From contig CP064987.1 in the NCBI GenBank assembly GCA_016699835.1, forward strand, positions 2,480,001 through 2,544,000: DNA of 64,000 bases, read 5' to 3'. Origin of the DNA: Phycisphaerales bacterium (lineage in GTDB: Bacteria; Planctomycetota; Phycisphaerae; Phycisphaerales; UBA1924). This document shows, piece after piece, positions 9,715 through 18,310 of this stretch (within the stretch, counting starts at the first letter, position 1; each line of letters starts with the position of its first letter). Under the pieces are notes generated by a model. The model was not told where the DNA came from and made no database searches. It saw nothing but the letters and a program-made list of their open reading frames with translations. A program made the position numbers and the translations under genes.

Positions 9715-10902
9715 ATGGACGAGATCGGTACCACCGCCAGCGCCCCGGGTCCCAGGCACATCGTGCCTACCGCTGCCAAGCATGAAGCGGCGAAATCTGC
9801 GCTCCAGCCGGCCGCGTCGGATCCCACCACCCGCACCCTGGCCCGCCACCCCAGGCCCGCCGGGGGCGATCCCCTCCGCCGCGTCGATCCACCGGCCTTC
9901 AGCCTCAGCAACATGGTCCTCAACAACGAGGGCGGGGCCGTCTCGCAGTTGTCCCTCAAGCGCAAGCCGCCCTGGCTCCGAGCGAAGGTGCCCGGCGGCG
10001 AGGGATACAAACGCCTCAAGGGCGTCCTCTCGGAGCATCGCCTCTTCACCGTTTGCGAGGAAGCCAGTTGCCCCAACCTCGGCGAGTGCTGGGCGCGCGG
10101 CGTCGCGACCATCATGATCCTGGGCGACACCTGCACCCGCGCCTGCGGCTTCTGCAACGTGAAGACGGGCCGCCCGCCCACGCTCGACCGCGACGAGCCT
10201 CGGCGCGTCGCCGAGAGCCTGAGATTGATGTGGGAGGAAGCGAACCTCAAACACATCGTCATCACCAGCGTGAACCGCGACGAACTCCCCGATGGCGGGG
10301 CAGGGATCTGGGCCGAGACGATCCTCCGCAGCCGCGAGGCCTGCCCGACGATGTCGATCGAGGTGCTGATCCCCGACTTCGAGGGCAACTGGGGCGCGCT
10401 CCAGATGGTGATCGATGCGAAGCCCCACATCATCAATCACAACATCGAGTGCGTCCGCCGGATGTACCCCGCCGTGAGGCCGAGCGCCAAGTTCGACCGC
10501 TCGGTGGAACTCCTGAGGCGCGTGAAGGATCAGGGCCTTGTCGCGAAGACCGGCATCATGGTGGGCATCGGCGAGCGCGACGAGGAAGTCCTCGACCTGA
10601 TGGATCAGGTCCAACGCGGCACACGCGTCACGAATGCCGAATCACGAATGCCGAATGCCGCGACACATGCCGCTGATTCCTGCGACATCCTCACCATCGG
10701 GCAGTACCTCCAGCCGACGCGGAATCACCTTCCGATCGACCGTTGGGTGACGCCCGAGCAGTTCCAGATCTTCAAGACCGAGGGACTCTCCCGAGGGTTC
10801 AAGGTCGTCGAGAGCGGCCCGCTCGTGAGGAGCAGTTACCACGCGGATCACCAGGCGGATGTCCTCAGCACGATCGAGGAGGAGCGCCGGCGTCGGTCGT
10901 AA
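9715..10902 (+). CDS. lipA: Lipoyl synthase (radical SAM)
   Basis: This 395-residue radical SAM enzyme inserts two sulfurs into octanoyl groups on lipoyl domains. The auxiliary-cluster cysteines are C114, C119 and C125 (CEEASCPNLGEC). The radical-SAM cluster is C140, C144 and C147 (CTRACGFC). The C-terminal RSSYHA motif supplies the conserved Ser. The catalytic core begins near residue 82 (KRKPPWLRAK), so there is an extra N-terminal tail of about 80 residues. ATG 9661 and ATG 9913 are alternative starts, and none has a clear RBS. An unusual insertion at about residues 303-322 comes from a 14-bp tandem repeat. The core identification is certain; the start is not. Confidence 0.93.
   Translation: MDEIGTTASAPGPRHIVPTAAKHEAAKSALQPAASDPTTRTLARHPRPAGGDPLRRVDPPAFSLSNMVLNNEGGAVSQLSLKRKPPWLRAKVPGGEGYKRLKGVLSEHRLFTVCEEASCPNLGECWARGVATIMILGDTCTRACGFCNVKTGRPPTLDRDEPRRVAESLRLMWEEANLKHIVITSVNRDELPDGGAGIWAETILRSREACPTMSIEVLIPDFEGNWGALQMVIDAKPHIINHNIECVRRMYPAVRPSAKFDRSVELLRRVKDQGLVAKTGIMVGIGERDEEVLDLMDQVQRGTRVTNAESRMPNAATHAADSCDILTIGQYLQPTRNHLPIDRWVTPEQFQIFKTEGLSRGFKVVESGPLVRSSYHADHQADVLSTIEEERRRRS
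10629..10656 (+). repeat. Two perfect 14-bp tandem units inside lipA
   Basis: CACGAATGCCGAAT occurs twice in direct succession and is followed by a partial GCC. It lies in frame within lipA and encodes residues absent from the usual MDQ...CDILTIGQYLQP junction of the family. Confidence 0.85.
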
Positions 10903-10926
10903 CTCTGCTGGCTTCGTTTCGTTCTG

Positions 10927-11352
10927 TCAAAGCCCCATCCACTCCCGCAGCACCTTCGCCAACGCCTCCGGCACGGGCATCGCGCTCAATCGTGACTGCT
11001 TCACCAGCCCGAACGCCGCGAATCGTGTGTCGGCCTTGATGGCCGCGAGCGTGACGGGTGTCTTCGTCGGCTTCCCCGGCATGAGATCCACCACCGCGAA
11101 CTTGGGCAGGCCTTCGTCCGTCGTGCCGGGACGCTCGGGGTCTTCATACGGGTTCGACGCGGCCTTCGCCAACCCGACGATCGCCTTCTCGTTTCCCGTG
11201 TGATAGATGAATATCTCGTCGCCCTTGCGCATCGAGCGCAGCGCGATGAGCGCACCGGGGTTCGACACGCCCGACCACACGCAACGCTTCTCGCGCACGA
11301 GGTCGGCGAACGAGTACTCGCCCGGCTCGGTCTTCAGGAGGAACATCGCCAT
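10927..11352 (-). CDS. EVE-domain protein
   Basis: This 141-residue protein is a full-length EVE domain (the thymocyte-nuclear-protein-1/DUF55 family, PUA-like fold), thought to bind modified bases in RNA or DNA. Family landmarks are FLLKTEPGEYSFADL at the start, VWSGVSNPGA, MRKGDEIFIYHTGNEKAIVG and FAVVDLMPGK in the middle. It converges on lipA with a 24-nt gap. ATG 11352 has no SD but a TAGACT hexamer 6 nt upstream; ATG 11346 is a second candidate. Its natural target is not indicated by neighbours. Confidence 0.88.
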   Translation of the reverse strand: MAMFLLKTEPGEYSFADLVREKRCVWSGVSNPGALIALRSMRKGDEIFIYHTGNEKAIVGLAKAASNPYEDPERPGTTDEGLPKFAVVDLMPGKPTKTPVTLAAIKADTRFAAFGLVKQSRLSAMPVPEALAKVLREWMGL

Positions 11353-11358
11353 GCGAAG

Positions 11359-11364
11359 AGTCTA
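11359..11364 (-). promoter_or_regulatory. -10-like TAGACT 6 nt before the EVE gene
   Basis: On the minus strand TAGACT, then CTTCGC, then ATG. No SD is present, which fits a leaderless start. Confidence 0.4.
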
Positions 11365-11425
11365 TTGAGGCTCTTGGTGTTCGACGACCGTCGTGCACTC
11401 ATCTCCAAGTTGCCCGGAGACAAGA

Positions 11426-11455
11426 AGCGAAAAAGCACAGGCGAGCCTGTGCTTT
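11426..11455 (-). terminator. Intrinsic terminator of the Cys-rich membrane protein gene
   Basis: Minus-strand reading gives AAAGCACAGGC-TC-GCCTGTGCTTT, an 11-bp perfect inverted repeat, and the T-run extends to five Ts before CGC. It lies about 58 nt after the stop codon at 11514. Confidence 0.8.
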
Positions 11456-11513
11456 GGTGTGATCGATGTCGTAGTTGCGAAGTCGTAGTTGTCGAAGACC
11501 TCATTGTCGAAGA

Positions 11514-11855
11514 TCAGTTGTTCGAGGCCACAGGCTTCGCGGCCTCAGGCGCATCGACCGGAGCCACGATCTTCGGCTCCGTCTTCTCATCGCTCGGCGT
11601 CGATTCACCCGAGCAGCACCCGCTCTTGGCCTCGCCGCCGCAGCAGTCGGACTTCGCTTCGCCCGAGCAGCACCCGGAGGAATCGGTACCGCCGGTCGTG
11701 CTCGTGGGCGTGATGCTCGACGACACAGAGTCTTTGGAGCACATGCCCAAGGGGCACCCGGTCGTGATGGCGTTGTAGCCGCCGACGCCGACGCCGATGA
11801 TGCCGACAGTCGCGAGCAGTCCGGTCCAGAGGCTTGTTCCACAGGCGCACTTCAT
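11514..11855 (-). CDS. Small Cys-rich membrane protein (DUF6132-like N-terminus)
   Basis: This 113-residue protein has one membrane segment (about 10-28) followed by YNAITTGCPLGMCSK, which resembles the G-C-x-x-G-x-C motif of DUF6132-type proteins. It ends in a repeated cysteine tail: SGCCSGEAK, SDCCGGEAK, SGCCSGE, with eight Cys in 24 residues. The pairs suggest metal binding or redox chemistry, but no function is known. AAGGAG 8 nt before the ATG fixes the start. It stands alone between a terminator and a divergent promoter region. Confidence 0.7.
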   Translation of the reverse strand: MKCACGTSLWTGLLATVGIIGVGVGGYNAITTGCPLGMCSKDSVSSSITPTSTTGGTDSSGCCSGEAKSDCCGGEAKSGCCSGESTPSDEKTEPKIVAPVDAPEAAKPVASNN

Positions 11856-12206
11856 GAGCGGTCTCCTTGAGTTGATCTCTGATCGTACTGAGTCTGAATC
11901 GTTCTGAATCGGCGGGCCAGCGTGTCGCCGGTTTGGATGCGTGATCCGGTCGCGGGTTTCTCCCGCCCATGTGCCTCTACGCCGAAGCAGTCACCCGCAT
12001 GTTATCGGTGTTCGGACGGGGCGACGACCCCATGGGCACACTGGGCGATCCGGATTGTGAGGGGGACATGGCCCGGAGATGCCGAAAACGACGCCCGTGG
12101 CATGCAGGCCGGTGCGCGGCGCGTCGATAGGACGCTGGTTTGAGGATCCGGCCGACGTGCCGGGTCGTGACATTGGAACGCAACTGCTTCTTCGGAGAAG
12201 AGGGCC
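11856..12206. other. 351-nt divergent intergenic region
   Basis: It separates the Cys-rich membrane protein (minus) and the coiled-coil protein (plus). On the minus side a TACGAT hexamer lies about 30 nt before the start, preceded by two copies of CGATTCAGA. I see no convincing gene or RNA in the rest. Confidence 0.45.
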
Positions 12207-14339
12207 ATGGATCAATCGACGCCGCACACCAGTTCCGAGAACTCCGCCAAGCCCCTCGACGCGTCGCACGCGTCGAAGGTGATCTCGGCGTTCTCGAACT
12301 TCGAGGACGCGCTGACGGCGTTGCGCGCGCTGTACGACGAGGCCCAGTTCAAGAAGGCCGAACTCGAGCAGCGAGAGGTCGACCTGGTGATGCGCCAGAA
12401 TCAGGTCGCCGAGCGTGTGCGCGAGGTCGAGAACGAGCGCGCCGGGCTGGAGGCGGAGGTCGCCAAGGCCCAGGAGGAGCGGTCGACGGTCGAGGCGCTT
12501 CGAGCCGAGTTCGAGTCTCGCGAGCAGGACCTGCGTCGGCGCGAGGCGGAGCATCTCGAGGCCGTCAATCAGTTGACGCGCCGGGCGGAGGAACTCGAGG
12601 CCGAGTCGACGGCGTCGGGCGAGGCGCTTGAGCGTCAGGGGCACGAGTTGTCGCAGGCGCGCGCGCAGGTGGAGCAGATGCGCTTGTCAACCGAGGACCA
12701 GCAGGGCGAACTGGCCCGCGAGCGTCAAGCAATCGAGTCGATGCGTCAGGACGTGGAGCGTCGCGAGCGGGATCTCAAGCGGACATCGCAGGAACTGATG
12801 GACGCGCAGTCGGAAATCGAGTCGCTGCGGACGCGTCTGCTCGAGGCCGAGGATCTGGCCGAGCAGCGTCAGCACCAGGTGGAGCGGGCGATCGCGCGGG
12901 CGGGCGAACTCGGGGCGGATCTGGGGCGGACGCTGATCCGGGCCTCGGAACTTGAGGCGCAGGTGGAGGAGGCGCGTCGCGTGACGCGGGTGGACCCGCA
13001 GGCCGAGGCCGCCCACGAGGCGCAGGTTGCCGAGTTGACGGAGCGCGTGCGGTCGCTGACGGAGATGGTGGAGGAGTACGAGAAGTCGTGGCGTGCCGAG
13101 CACGCGCACGTGGAAGAGTTGACGGCGTCGCTGCAGCAGCGGGCCGAGCACCTCTCGGAACTCGAGGTGGAGATCCAGTCGCTGCGTGCCCGACTTACCG
13201 AGGCGGAAGAGGCGCCGGGCGTTGCGCCCGACGACGCGGAACTGCGGGAATCGCTCGAGAGCGCCCGCTCGCTGGCGGCGGAACTCCAGCAGGAGATCGA
13301 GCGTCGCGACGCGTCGCAGCAGGAGATGCTCGATCGTGCCGAGGCCGCCGAACGCGAGTGGACAACGGCCCAGGACAAACTCGACACGGTGGCGGAGGAA
13401 CTGATCAAGACGAAGCGGATGCTTCGGGAGGCCGAGTCGAACGCCGTGGCGGTGATGCCCAGCGATCGCGAGGAGGCGCTCGAGCGTCGCCTGACGCGTC
13501 TGCGTCACTACAAGTCGCTGGTGCGCGCGCGCGCGGACAAGTTGCGCAAGGCCGGCGAGATGATGAAGAAGAAGTTCGACCTGTGCGAGCAGTTGCTGCA
13601 CCAGCGTGCGGAACTCTCGGAGGTGCATCAGAAGTTGATGCAGGCGCAGCGGAAGACGCAGAAGGTCAACGCGATGGGGAAAGCCGGGGTAGCCACGATG
13701 CTGACCGCGGTCGCCGTGCTGATCTGGGCGGCGATGAGTTGGGTCGTGTCGATGCAGGTGCTCCCCGGGCGGTATGTGGCGACGACAGAACTCCGGGCCG
13801 ACGGTCGCGGGCGGGCGCTGAACCCGGCGGAACTCGCCGAGTGGCAGCGGTACCACGAGGAACTGCTGAAGGATCCGCGCTTCGTGGACGCCGTTGCCAA
13901 ACGGTTTGCGCGCAAGAGCATGGAGTCGATGTCGTCGGCGGGGACGGTCTCCAAGCGCCTCGGCGAGGACCTCGCGTACACCTCGCCGGCGGACGGCGTG
14001 ATCAAACTCGAATGGATCGGCGATGGGCCGGATCGTGCCGAGCGCGAGTTGGATACCGTGGCGACGGCGCTCGCGAGCGAGGCGAACGCGGCCCGCACCG
14101 AGCGGATCGACGGCGGCTCGACCACGCCCCCGACACCCGCGAAGGCGGCGTCACGCCCGATCGACAACACGCAGTTCATCGCGGCGGCGTCGATGATGGG
14201 GGGCGGGACGCTCTTCTCGCTCTTCGTGGGCTTTGCTGCCTGGCGACGCCTCGCCTCGGCGAAGACGAAGTTCGAGCAGGACACGCAGATGGCGGCGATC
14301 CTGGAGGACGCGCACTGGCCCGACCCGCGGAAGATGTGA
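12207..14339 (+). CDS. Long coiled-coil protein with C-terminal Wzz-like membrane module
   Basis: This 710-residue protein has about 430 residues of nearly continuous heptad-type coiled coil (about 40-475, for example ALEAEVAKAQEERS). A membrane segment follows near 490 (ATMLTAVAVLIWAAMSWVV). A short exported domain comes next (LPGRYVATTELRADGRGRAL...DPRFVDAVAKRFA), then a second membrane segment near 665-685 and a short cytoplasmic tail. The exported domain between two helices resembles the Wzz/GumC alpha-beta module, but the coiled coil sits on the cytoplasmic side. The function is unknown. GGAGAAGAGG precedes the ATG. No neighbour is clearly in the same operon. Confidence 0.75.
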   Translation: MDQSTPHTSSENSAKPLDASHASKVISAFSNFEDALTALRALYDEAQFKKAELEQREVDLVMRQNQVAERVREVENERAGLEAEVAKAQEERSTVEALRAEFESREQDLRRREAEHLEAVNQLTRRAEELEAESTASGEALERQGHELSQARAQVEQMRLSTEDQQGELARERQAIESMRQDVERRERDLKRTSQELMDAQSEIESLRTRLLEAEDLAEQRQHQVERAIARAGELGADLGRTLIRASELEAQVEEARRVTRVDPQAEAAHEAQVAELTERVRSLTEMVEEYEKSWRAEHAHVEELTASLQQRAEHLSELEVEIQSLRARLTEAEEAPGVAPDDAELRESLESARSLAAELQQEIERRDASQQEMLDRAEAAEREWTTAQDKLDTVAEELIKTKRMLREAESNAVAVMPSDREEALERRLTRLRHYKSLVRARADKLRKAGEMMKKKFDLCEQLLHQRAELSEVHQKLMQAQRKTQKVNAMGKAGVATMLTAVAVLIWAAMSWVVSMQVLPGRYVATTELRADGRGRALNPAELAEWQRYHEELLKDPRFVDAVAKRFARKSMESMSSAGTVSKRLGEDLAYTSPADGVIKLEWIGDGPDRAERELDTVATALASEANAARTERIDGGSTTPPTPAKAASRPIDNTQFIAAASMMGGGTLFSLFVGFAAWRRLASAKTKFEQDTQMAAILEDAHWPDPRKM

Positions 14340-14436
14340 GTGTGGTGATTGCCCGGGGCGGCGAGTGTGCCGCTCTTGCGAAGCGGGAGTTCGCGCCTGT
14401 CTGGTGGGATAAACGGAGTAGGACGAGGAGAGAGAG

Positions 14437-14453
14437 CCCTCGCGGAGCGAGGG
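14437..14453. terminator. Hairpin between convergent genes
   Basis: CCCTCGC-GGA-GCGAGGG forms a 7-bp GC stem between the coiled-coil gene and the anti-sigma gene. No T-tract follows on either strand, so it may only be part of a termination region. Confidence 0.35.
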
Positions 14454-14474
14454 GGTACCCCGGAGCGAGGATCG

Positions 14475-15320
14475 TCAGAGGGTGACGGTCATCAGGAGGC
14501 GGGCGGCCGACGACGACTGTCCGACGGCGGCGGACGCGATCGCGAGTCGCATGCCGGGTTTCAGTTCGCTCGCGGCGATGGGAACCTGCAGACTCACGAA
14601 CTGCCCGTTGGAGGCGAACTGGGAGAGTTCGCGGAGGACAGCGCCCGATTCATCGACCTCGACGAGACGGAACGATTCGCCGGGGATGGCGGCGACGCCC
14701 TTGACGAAGAGTTGGGCCTTGTCCCAGGTGTCGGCGAAATGGATGGCGGCGAGGGCCTTTTCGGCATTGAAGCCCGGCTCGGCCTTGAAGACTCGACGTT
14801 GGTGAGCGTCGGTGAAGACGACATCCTGGAAGCGGTTGCCGCCGAAGGACTTCACGTAGGACCCGAGCAACTGGTCGCTCGCCATGCGTTCGGCGAGGCG
14901 CGAGTTGGTATCGAAGACATAGACGAAGGCGGCGAGGAGCAGGGCGGCGGCGGAGGCGAACCCGATGGCGCCGGCGCGCCACGCCGGGGAGACGCGGACC
15001 TTTGAGGCCGGGGCCATAACCACGTTGCCACGGGCGATCACACCCGCGACGGCATCGCCCAAGGCGCTGTCTTCGACGGTTGTGCCGGCTTCGATCTCGG
15101 CGCGGATGGCCTTGAGGACGCGCTCGCGGAGCGAGGCGGGAGGCTCGGTATCGAGCAGGATGGCGTGCGAGCCGGCCCAGCGGGCCTGCTCGGTGCGGAC
15201 GTGGGCCTGGATCTCAGGCGAGGCGCGATCGAACGCGTGGTCGAACTCGCGGTGCTCGGACTCGTCAAGGAGGCCCAGGGCGTCGAGATGTGCGGCCTCG
15301 AGTAGTTCACGAATCGTCAT
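14475..15320 (-). CDS. RskA-like anti-sigma factor
   Basis: This 281-residue single-pass protein has an N-terminal sigma-binding helix bundle (IRELLEAAHLDALGLLDESE) without zinc ligands, one membrane segment near 118-136 (AIGFASAAALLLAAFVYVF), and an exported C-terminal domain typical of RskA/anti-sigma-K proteins (ending PGMRLAIASAAVG...LLMTVTL). It should hold the adjacent sigma factor at the membrane until an envelope signal releases it. Its ATG overlaps the sigma stop as ATGA, which supports a matched pair. Confidence 0.88.
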   Translation of the reverse strand: MTIRELLEAAHLDALGLLDESEHREFDHAFDRASPEIQAHVRTEQARWAGSHAILLDTEPPASLRERVLKAIRAEIEAGTTVEDSALGDAVAGVIARGNVVMAPASKVRVSPAWRAGAIGFASAAALLLAAFVYVFDTNSRLAERMASDQLLGSYVKSFGGNRFQDVVFTDAHQRRVFKAEPGFNAEKALAAIHFADTWDKAQLFVKGVAAIPGESFRLVEVDESGAVLRELSQFASNGQFVSLQVPIAASELKPGMRLAIASAAVGQSSSAARLLMTVTL

Positions 15321-15895
15321 ACAACCAACTCCTCACCCATCCGTTCTCTCAGCCTCACGAGTGCGCGGCTGAGCGCCGACTTGATCGTCCCCAGCGGGGT
15401 GTTCAGTTCTTCGCCGATCTGTCGGAGGGTCTGCCCCCCCAGATACGCCCGGAGCACCACGGTTCGCTGGAGTTCCGGCAGGGCGTCTATTCGTTTCATC
15501 AGCGCTTTGAGTTTCTCTTCTTGCTCCAATCGTGACGAATCGGCCTTGGAGGCCGGGAAGTTGCCCGGGAGGGCCGCCTCCAACGATCCGGCCTTGATGC
15601 GGGCGCGGTTGCGTCGAAGTTTGTCCACCAGGTGACGTCTGGTAATCAGCATCACCCAGGTGACCAGGGCGGCCCGAGCGTCGTCATATCGGCCTGCGGT
15701 CCTCCAGAGGCGGACAAAGACCTCCTGGACGGCGTCCTCGGCCTCGGCGCGGGTAGGCATGGTCTGGAGGGCCATCCTGTAGACGAGGGAGCCAAAGCGG
15801 TCGTAAAGATGGGCGATAGCCTCCTGATCGTTCTGGGCTACCCGCTGCATCAAGTCGCGGTCGGAATCGTCGTGCTTGGTCCTTCGTTCGGCCAT
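15317..15895 (-). CDS. ECF RNA polymerase sigma factor, SigK-like
   Basis: This 192-residue protein has sigma region 2 (AIAHLYDRFGSLVYRMAL...AEDAVQEVFVRLWR) and region 4 (LPELQRTVVLRAYLGGQTLR, then GTIKSALSRALVRLRE). The start at 15895 excludes an upstream extension that lacks sigma character. A TATCGT hexamer lies 8 nt before the ATG. It forms an operon with the RskA-like anti-sigma gene, whose start it overlaps. The regulon cannot be read from this window; autoregulation is common in the family. Confidence 0.9.
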   Translation of the reverse strand: MAERRTKHDDSDRDLMQRVAQNDQEAIAHLYDRFGSLVYRMALQTMPTRAEAEDAVQEVFVRLWRTAGRYDDARAALVTWVMLITRRHLVDKLRRNRARIKAGSLEAALPGNFPASKADSSRLEQEEKLKALMKRIDALPELQRTVVLRAYLGGQTLRQIGEELNTPLGTIKSALSRALVRLRERMGEELVV

Positions 15896-16135
15896 GTCCC
15901 CACACGATACCACAAATATTGGCCTTGGAAGAGTTTCCACGCGGCAATTCGTTGCCGAGTGGCGTCCTCCGTCGTCCGGGAACGATCCGGACAGGCACTG
16001 ATACGTTGGTGACCACAAGTGGGATCCCCACGACCGAGATCAGGATTGTAGGAGACATCGCAAATCATGTTTGTGTTTTGTATGGAATCAGAGTCTTTGT
16101 GTGTGCATCAAAATAAGGTGGAATAGGGGCAGTAT

Positions 16136-17101
16136 GTGGGTTGCATGAATCGAGAAAAGTCGATAGATTTTTTGAAGGACTACGTGGGCCGGGTGTGCCT
16201 GCGGGATCCTGAGTTGGGAATCGACGGCATGGACCTCTTGGGGAACATGCGGGGGCAACTGCAATCTGCATCAGGCGGCGGGCTTCGGGTTCGCGCGTCT
16301 CGTCGCGCGTTCACGCTGATCGACGTGCTGGTGACGATTGCGGTCATTGGCGTGCTCATCGGGATACTGATCCCCACGCTTTCGGGCGTGAACGAGGCGG
16401 CTCGCCGTGTGGCGTGTCGGTCGAACGTTCGGCAGATCGGGATTGCGATCGCGCTCTATTCGGATCAGCACGACGGGATGCTGCCCAGCAGCGTGTTCCT
16501 GCCGTTCGATTCGATCGTGGCGCGCGAGGCGTCCCAGCCGCAGCAGATGATCATGATCCGTGTGAATCCGAGCATGGCCTCGGTCACGCCCGCAACCTCA
16601 CCGGCGATGACGGGGTGGGATGGGCTTGGCGTGCTGCACTCGTCCGAGTTCATCACCGATGGGCGTCTGTTCTACTGCCCCTCGCACCATGGCGAGAACT
16701 CGTTTCGGGTGTATGCCCAGGCGTGGAGCCAGGGCGCGATGAGCGAGATCGCGGGGAACTATCACTATCGCGGGGCGGGTCCATCGAGCAGCGGGCCTGG
16801 TGCGCCGCTCACGAACGTGATGTATCGCATTAGTCCGCAGCACTCGGCCCTGGTCTCCGATGGGCTTCGCACGCAGTCGGACTACAACCACCGCGTGGGT
16901 TCGAATGTCTTCCGGGCGGATCTCTCGGTGGTGTGGGTGCCCGATCCGCGGTTGATGGTGAGCGAGGCGCTCCCCGAGAAGAAGGAAGACGCCGTCAGCG
17001 CGTCGCCGGTCGAGAACGCGTGGCACTTCTTCGACACGTCCGAGATCGTGTCGGATGTCCTCGGCGCGGGCTCGATCAATCGTGCGGCCCTCGCACGATA
17101 A
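16136..17101 (+). CDS. Type II secretion/type IV pilus-like pseudopilin (DUF1559-like)
   Basis: This 321-residue protein carries a class III prepilin leader, RRA|FTLIDVLVTIAVIGVLIG, with Asp instead of the usual Glu at mature position 5, a variation often seen in planctomycete pseudopilins. A hydrophobic helix is followed by EAARRVACRSNVRQIGIAI, typical of DUF1559-like proteins. The globular part contains FYCPSHH and an NYHYRG region that may bind metal. The GTG at 16136 gives an unusually long leader (about 57 residues); ATG 16145, 16229 and 16247 are possible. No other secretion genes are nearby. Confidence 0.8.
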   Translation: MGCMNREKSIDFLKDYVGRVCLRDPELGIDGMDLLGNMRGQLQSASGGGLRVRASRRAFTLIDVLVTIAVIGVLIGILIPTLSGVNEAARRVACRSNVRQIGIAIALYSDQHDGMLPSSVFLPFDSIVAREASQPQQMIMIRVNPSMASVTPATSPAMTGWDGLGVLHSSEFITDGRLFYCPSHHGENSFRVYAQAWSQGAMSEIAGNYHYRGAGPSSSGPGAPLTNVMYRISPQHSALVSDGLRTQSDYNHRVGSNVFRADLSVVWVPDPRLMVSEALPEKKEDAVSASPVENAWHFFDTSEIVSDVLGAGSINRAALAR

Positions 17102-17243
17102 TCCGAACATTCCAGATCGATGAGGGAGCGTGGACATCGCTGCACTCCTCGTCGTCACACGCGCCGGCGTGCGTTGTTGTGATGGTCGTGTGTGCCCTTT
17201 GCAGTAGTCGTTGGGGCACGTGATGCCCCTGGGTGCGTGGGCC

Positions 17244-17249
17244 TACATT
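17244..17249 (+). promoter_or_regulatory. -10-like TACATT 5 nt before the cyclophilin start
   Basis: TACATT, then TTGGC, then ATG 17255. No SD is present between hexamer and start. Confidence 0.35.
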
Positions 17250-17254
17250 TTGGC

Positions 17255-18274
17255 ATGACCACACAGAACACTCGAACGATGATCTCTCGCCTCGTGCTCC
17301 TCGCTGGATGGGCCGCGATGGGCGCCCCGGCCTTGGCGCAACTCAGCCCCACACGCACCTATTTCGGCGTCGACAAGCCCGTGATGGTCGACGTGGCCGA
17401 CTCAGGCGGCAAGGGCGAACTCTCGATCAAGGTCTATAGCGGCGATGTGTACGCGAACCCCGAACCCGTGGCGTCGGTCTCGGTCGTCGCGGGGAAGGTG
17501 GACCTTCGCTCGGCGTTCGACGGGTTCTGGTCGAAGACCGCGACGAGCGTGAAGTACTTGCAGTTGTACTCGGGGACCGAAGCGCTGGGCTCGCCGGTCG
17601 TCGTGCAGCCGATGCGGAATCCGGCGTCGGCGTCGATCAATCCGCAGACCGGTGGCGTGATGTTCGCGCCGGCGCCGCCCCAAGTCTCGGGCGTGCGGAT
17701 CTACAAGGACCAGCACGCGGTGCTCAACACGACGCTGGGCGAGGTCGAGATCCGCTTCCGTCCGGATCAGGCTCCGAACACGGCATGGAACTTTCGCCAG
17801 TTGGTGGCCGACGGTTTTTACACGGACATCCCGTTCCATCGGATCATCGGGCCTCGCGATGGTCGCGAGGGGTTCATGGCGCAGTCGGGCGATCCGACGG
17901 GGACGGGCGGCGGCGGTCCCGGGTTCAACATCGACATCGAGCCATCGCGTCTGCCGCACGACATCGGCGTGATCTCGATGGCGCGTTCGGGCGATCCGAA
18001 CTCAGCGGGGTCTCAGTTCTTCCTGTGCTTCAGCCGGAAGGGGACGAACTTCCTGGATGGGAACTACTGCGCGTTCGGCGAGACGGTGCGTGGGAAGGAG
18101 ACGGTCAAAGCGCTCGAGAGCGTGAAGGTCGAAGCCTCTCCCAGTGGCGAGCCGAGCAAGCCGGTCGGTGAGCCGCCGAGGATCATCGATGCGAAACTCG
18201 TGGATGCTCCGCCGATCTTGACGGGCCCACGGCCGATCTCGCAACCTGCGGTGGCCGCGCCGAAGTCGGAGTGA
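17255..18274 (+). CDS. Secreted cyclophilin-type peptidyl-prolyl isomerase
   Basis: This 339-residue protein has a Sec signal peptide (cleavage likely after GAPALA), a beta-rich N-terminal domain of about 130 residues, and a cyclophilin domain from about 150. Cyclophilin landmarks are TTLGEVEIRFRPDQAPNTAWNF, FYTDIPFHRII, GFMAQSGDPTGTG, ISMARSGDPNSAGSQFFLCF and FLDGNYCAFGETVRG. The catalytic Arg of FHRII and the QFF motif are present. It should accelerate prolyl isomerisation in the periplasm. It is preceded by a leaderless-type start. Another cyclophilin with a different architecture lies at 35269-37494. Confidence 0.92.
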   Translation: MTTQNTRTMISRLVLLAGWAAMGAPALAQLSPTRTYFGVDKPVMVDVADSGGKGELSIKVYSGDVYANPEPVASVSVVAGKVDLRSAFDGFWSKTATSVKYLQLYSGTEALGSPVVVQPMRNPASASINPQTGGVMFAPAPPQVSGVRIYKDQHAVLNTTLGEVEIRFRPDQAPNTAWNFRQLVADGFYTDIPFHRIIGPRDGREGFMAQSGDPTGTGGGGPGFNIDIEPSRLPHDIGVISMARSGDPNSAGSQFFLCFSRKGTNFLDGNYCAFGETVRGKETVKALESVKVEASPSGEPSKPVGEPPRIIDAKLVDAPPILTGPRPISQPAVAAPKSE

Positions 18275-18310
18275 GCCTGTAGTGGGTCCACATGTCGGGT
18301 GATGGTGTGA

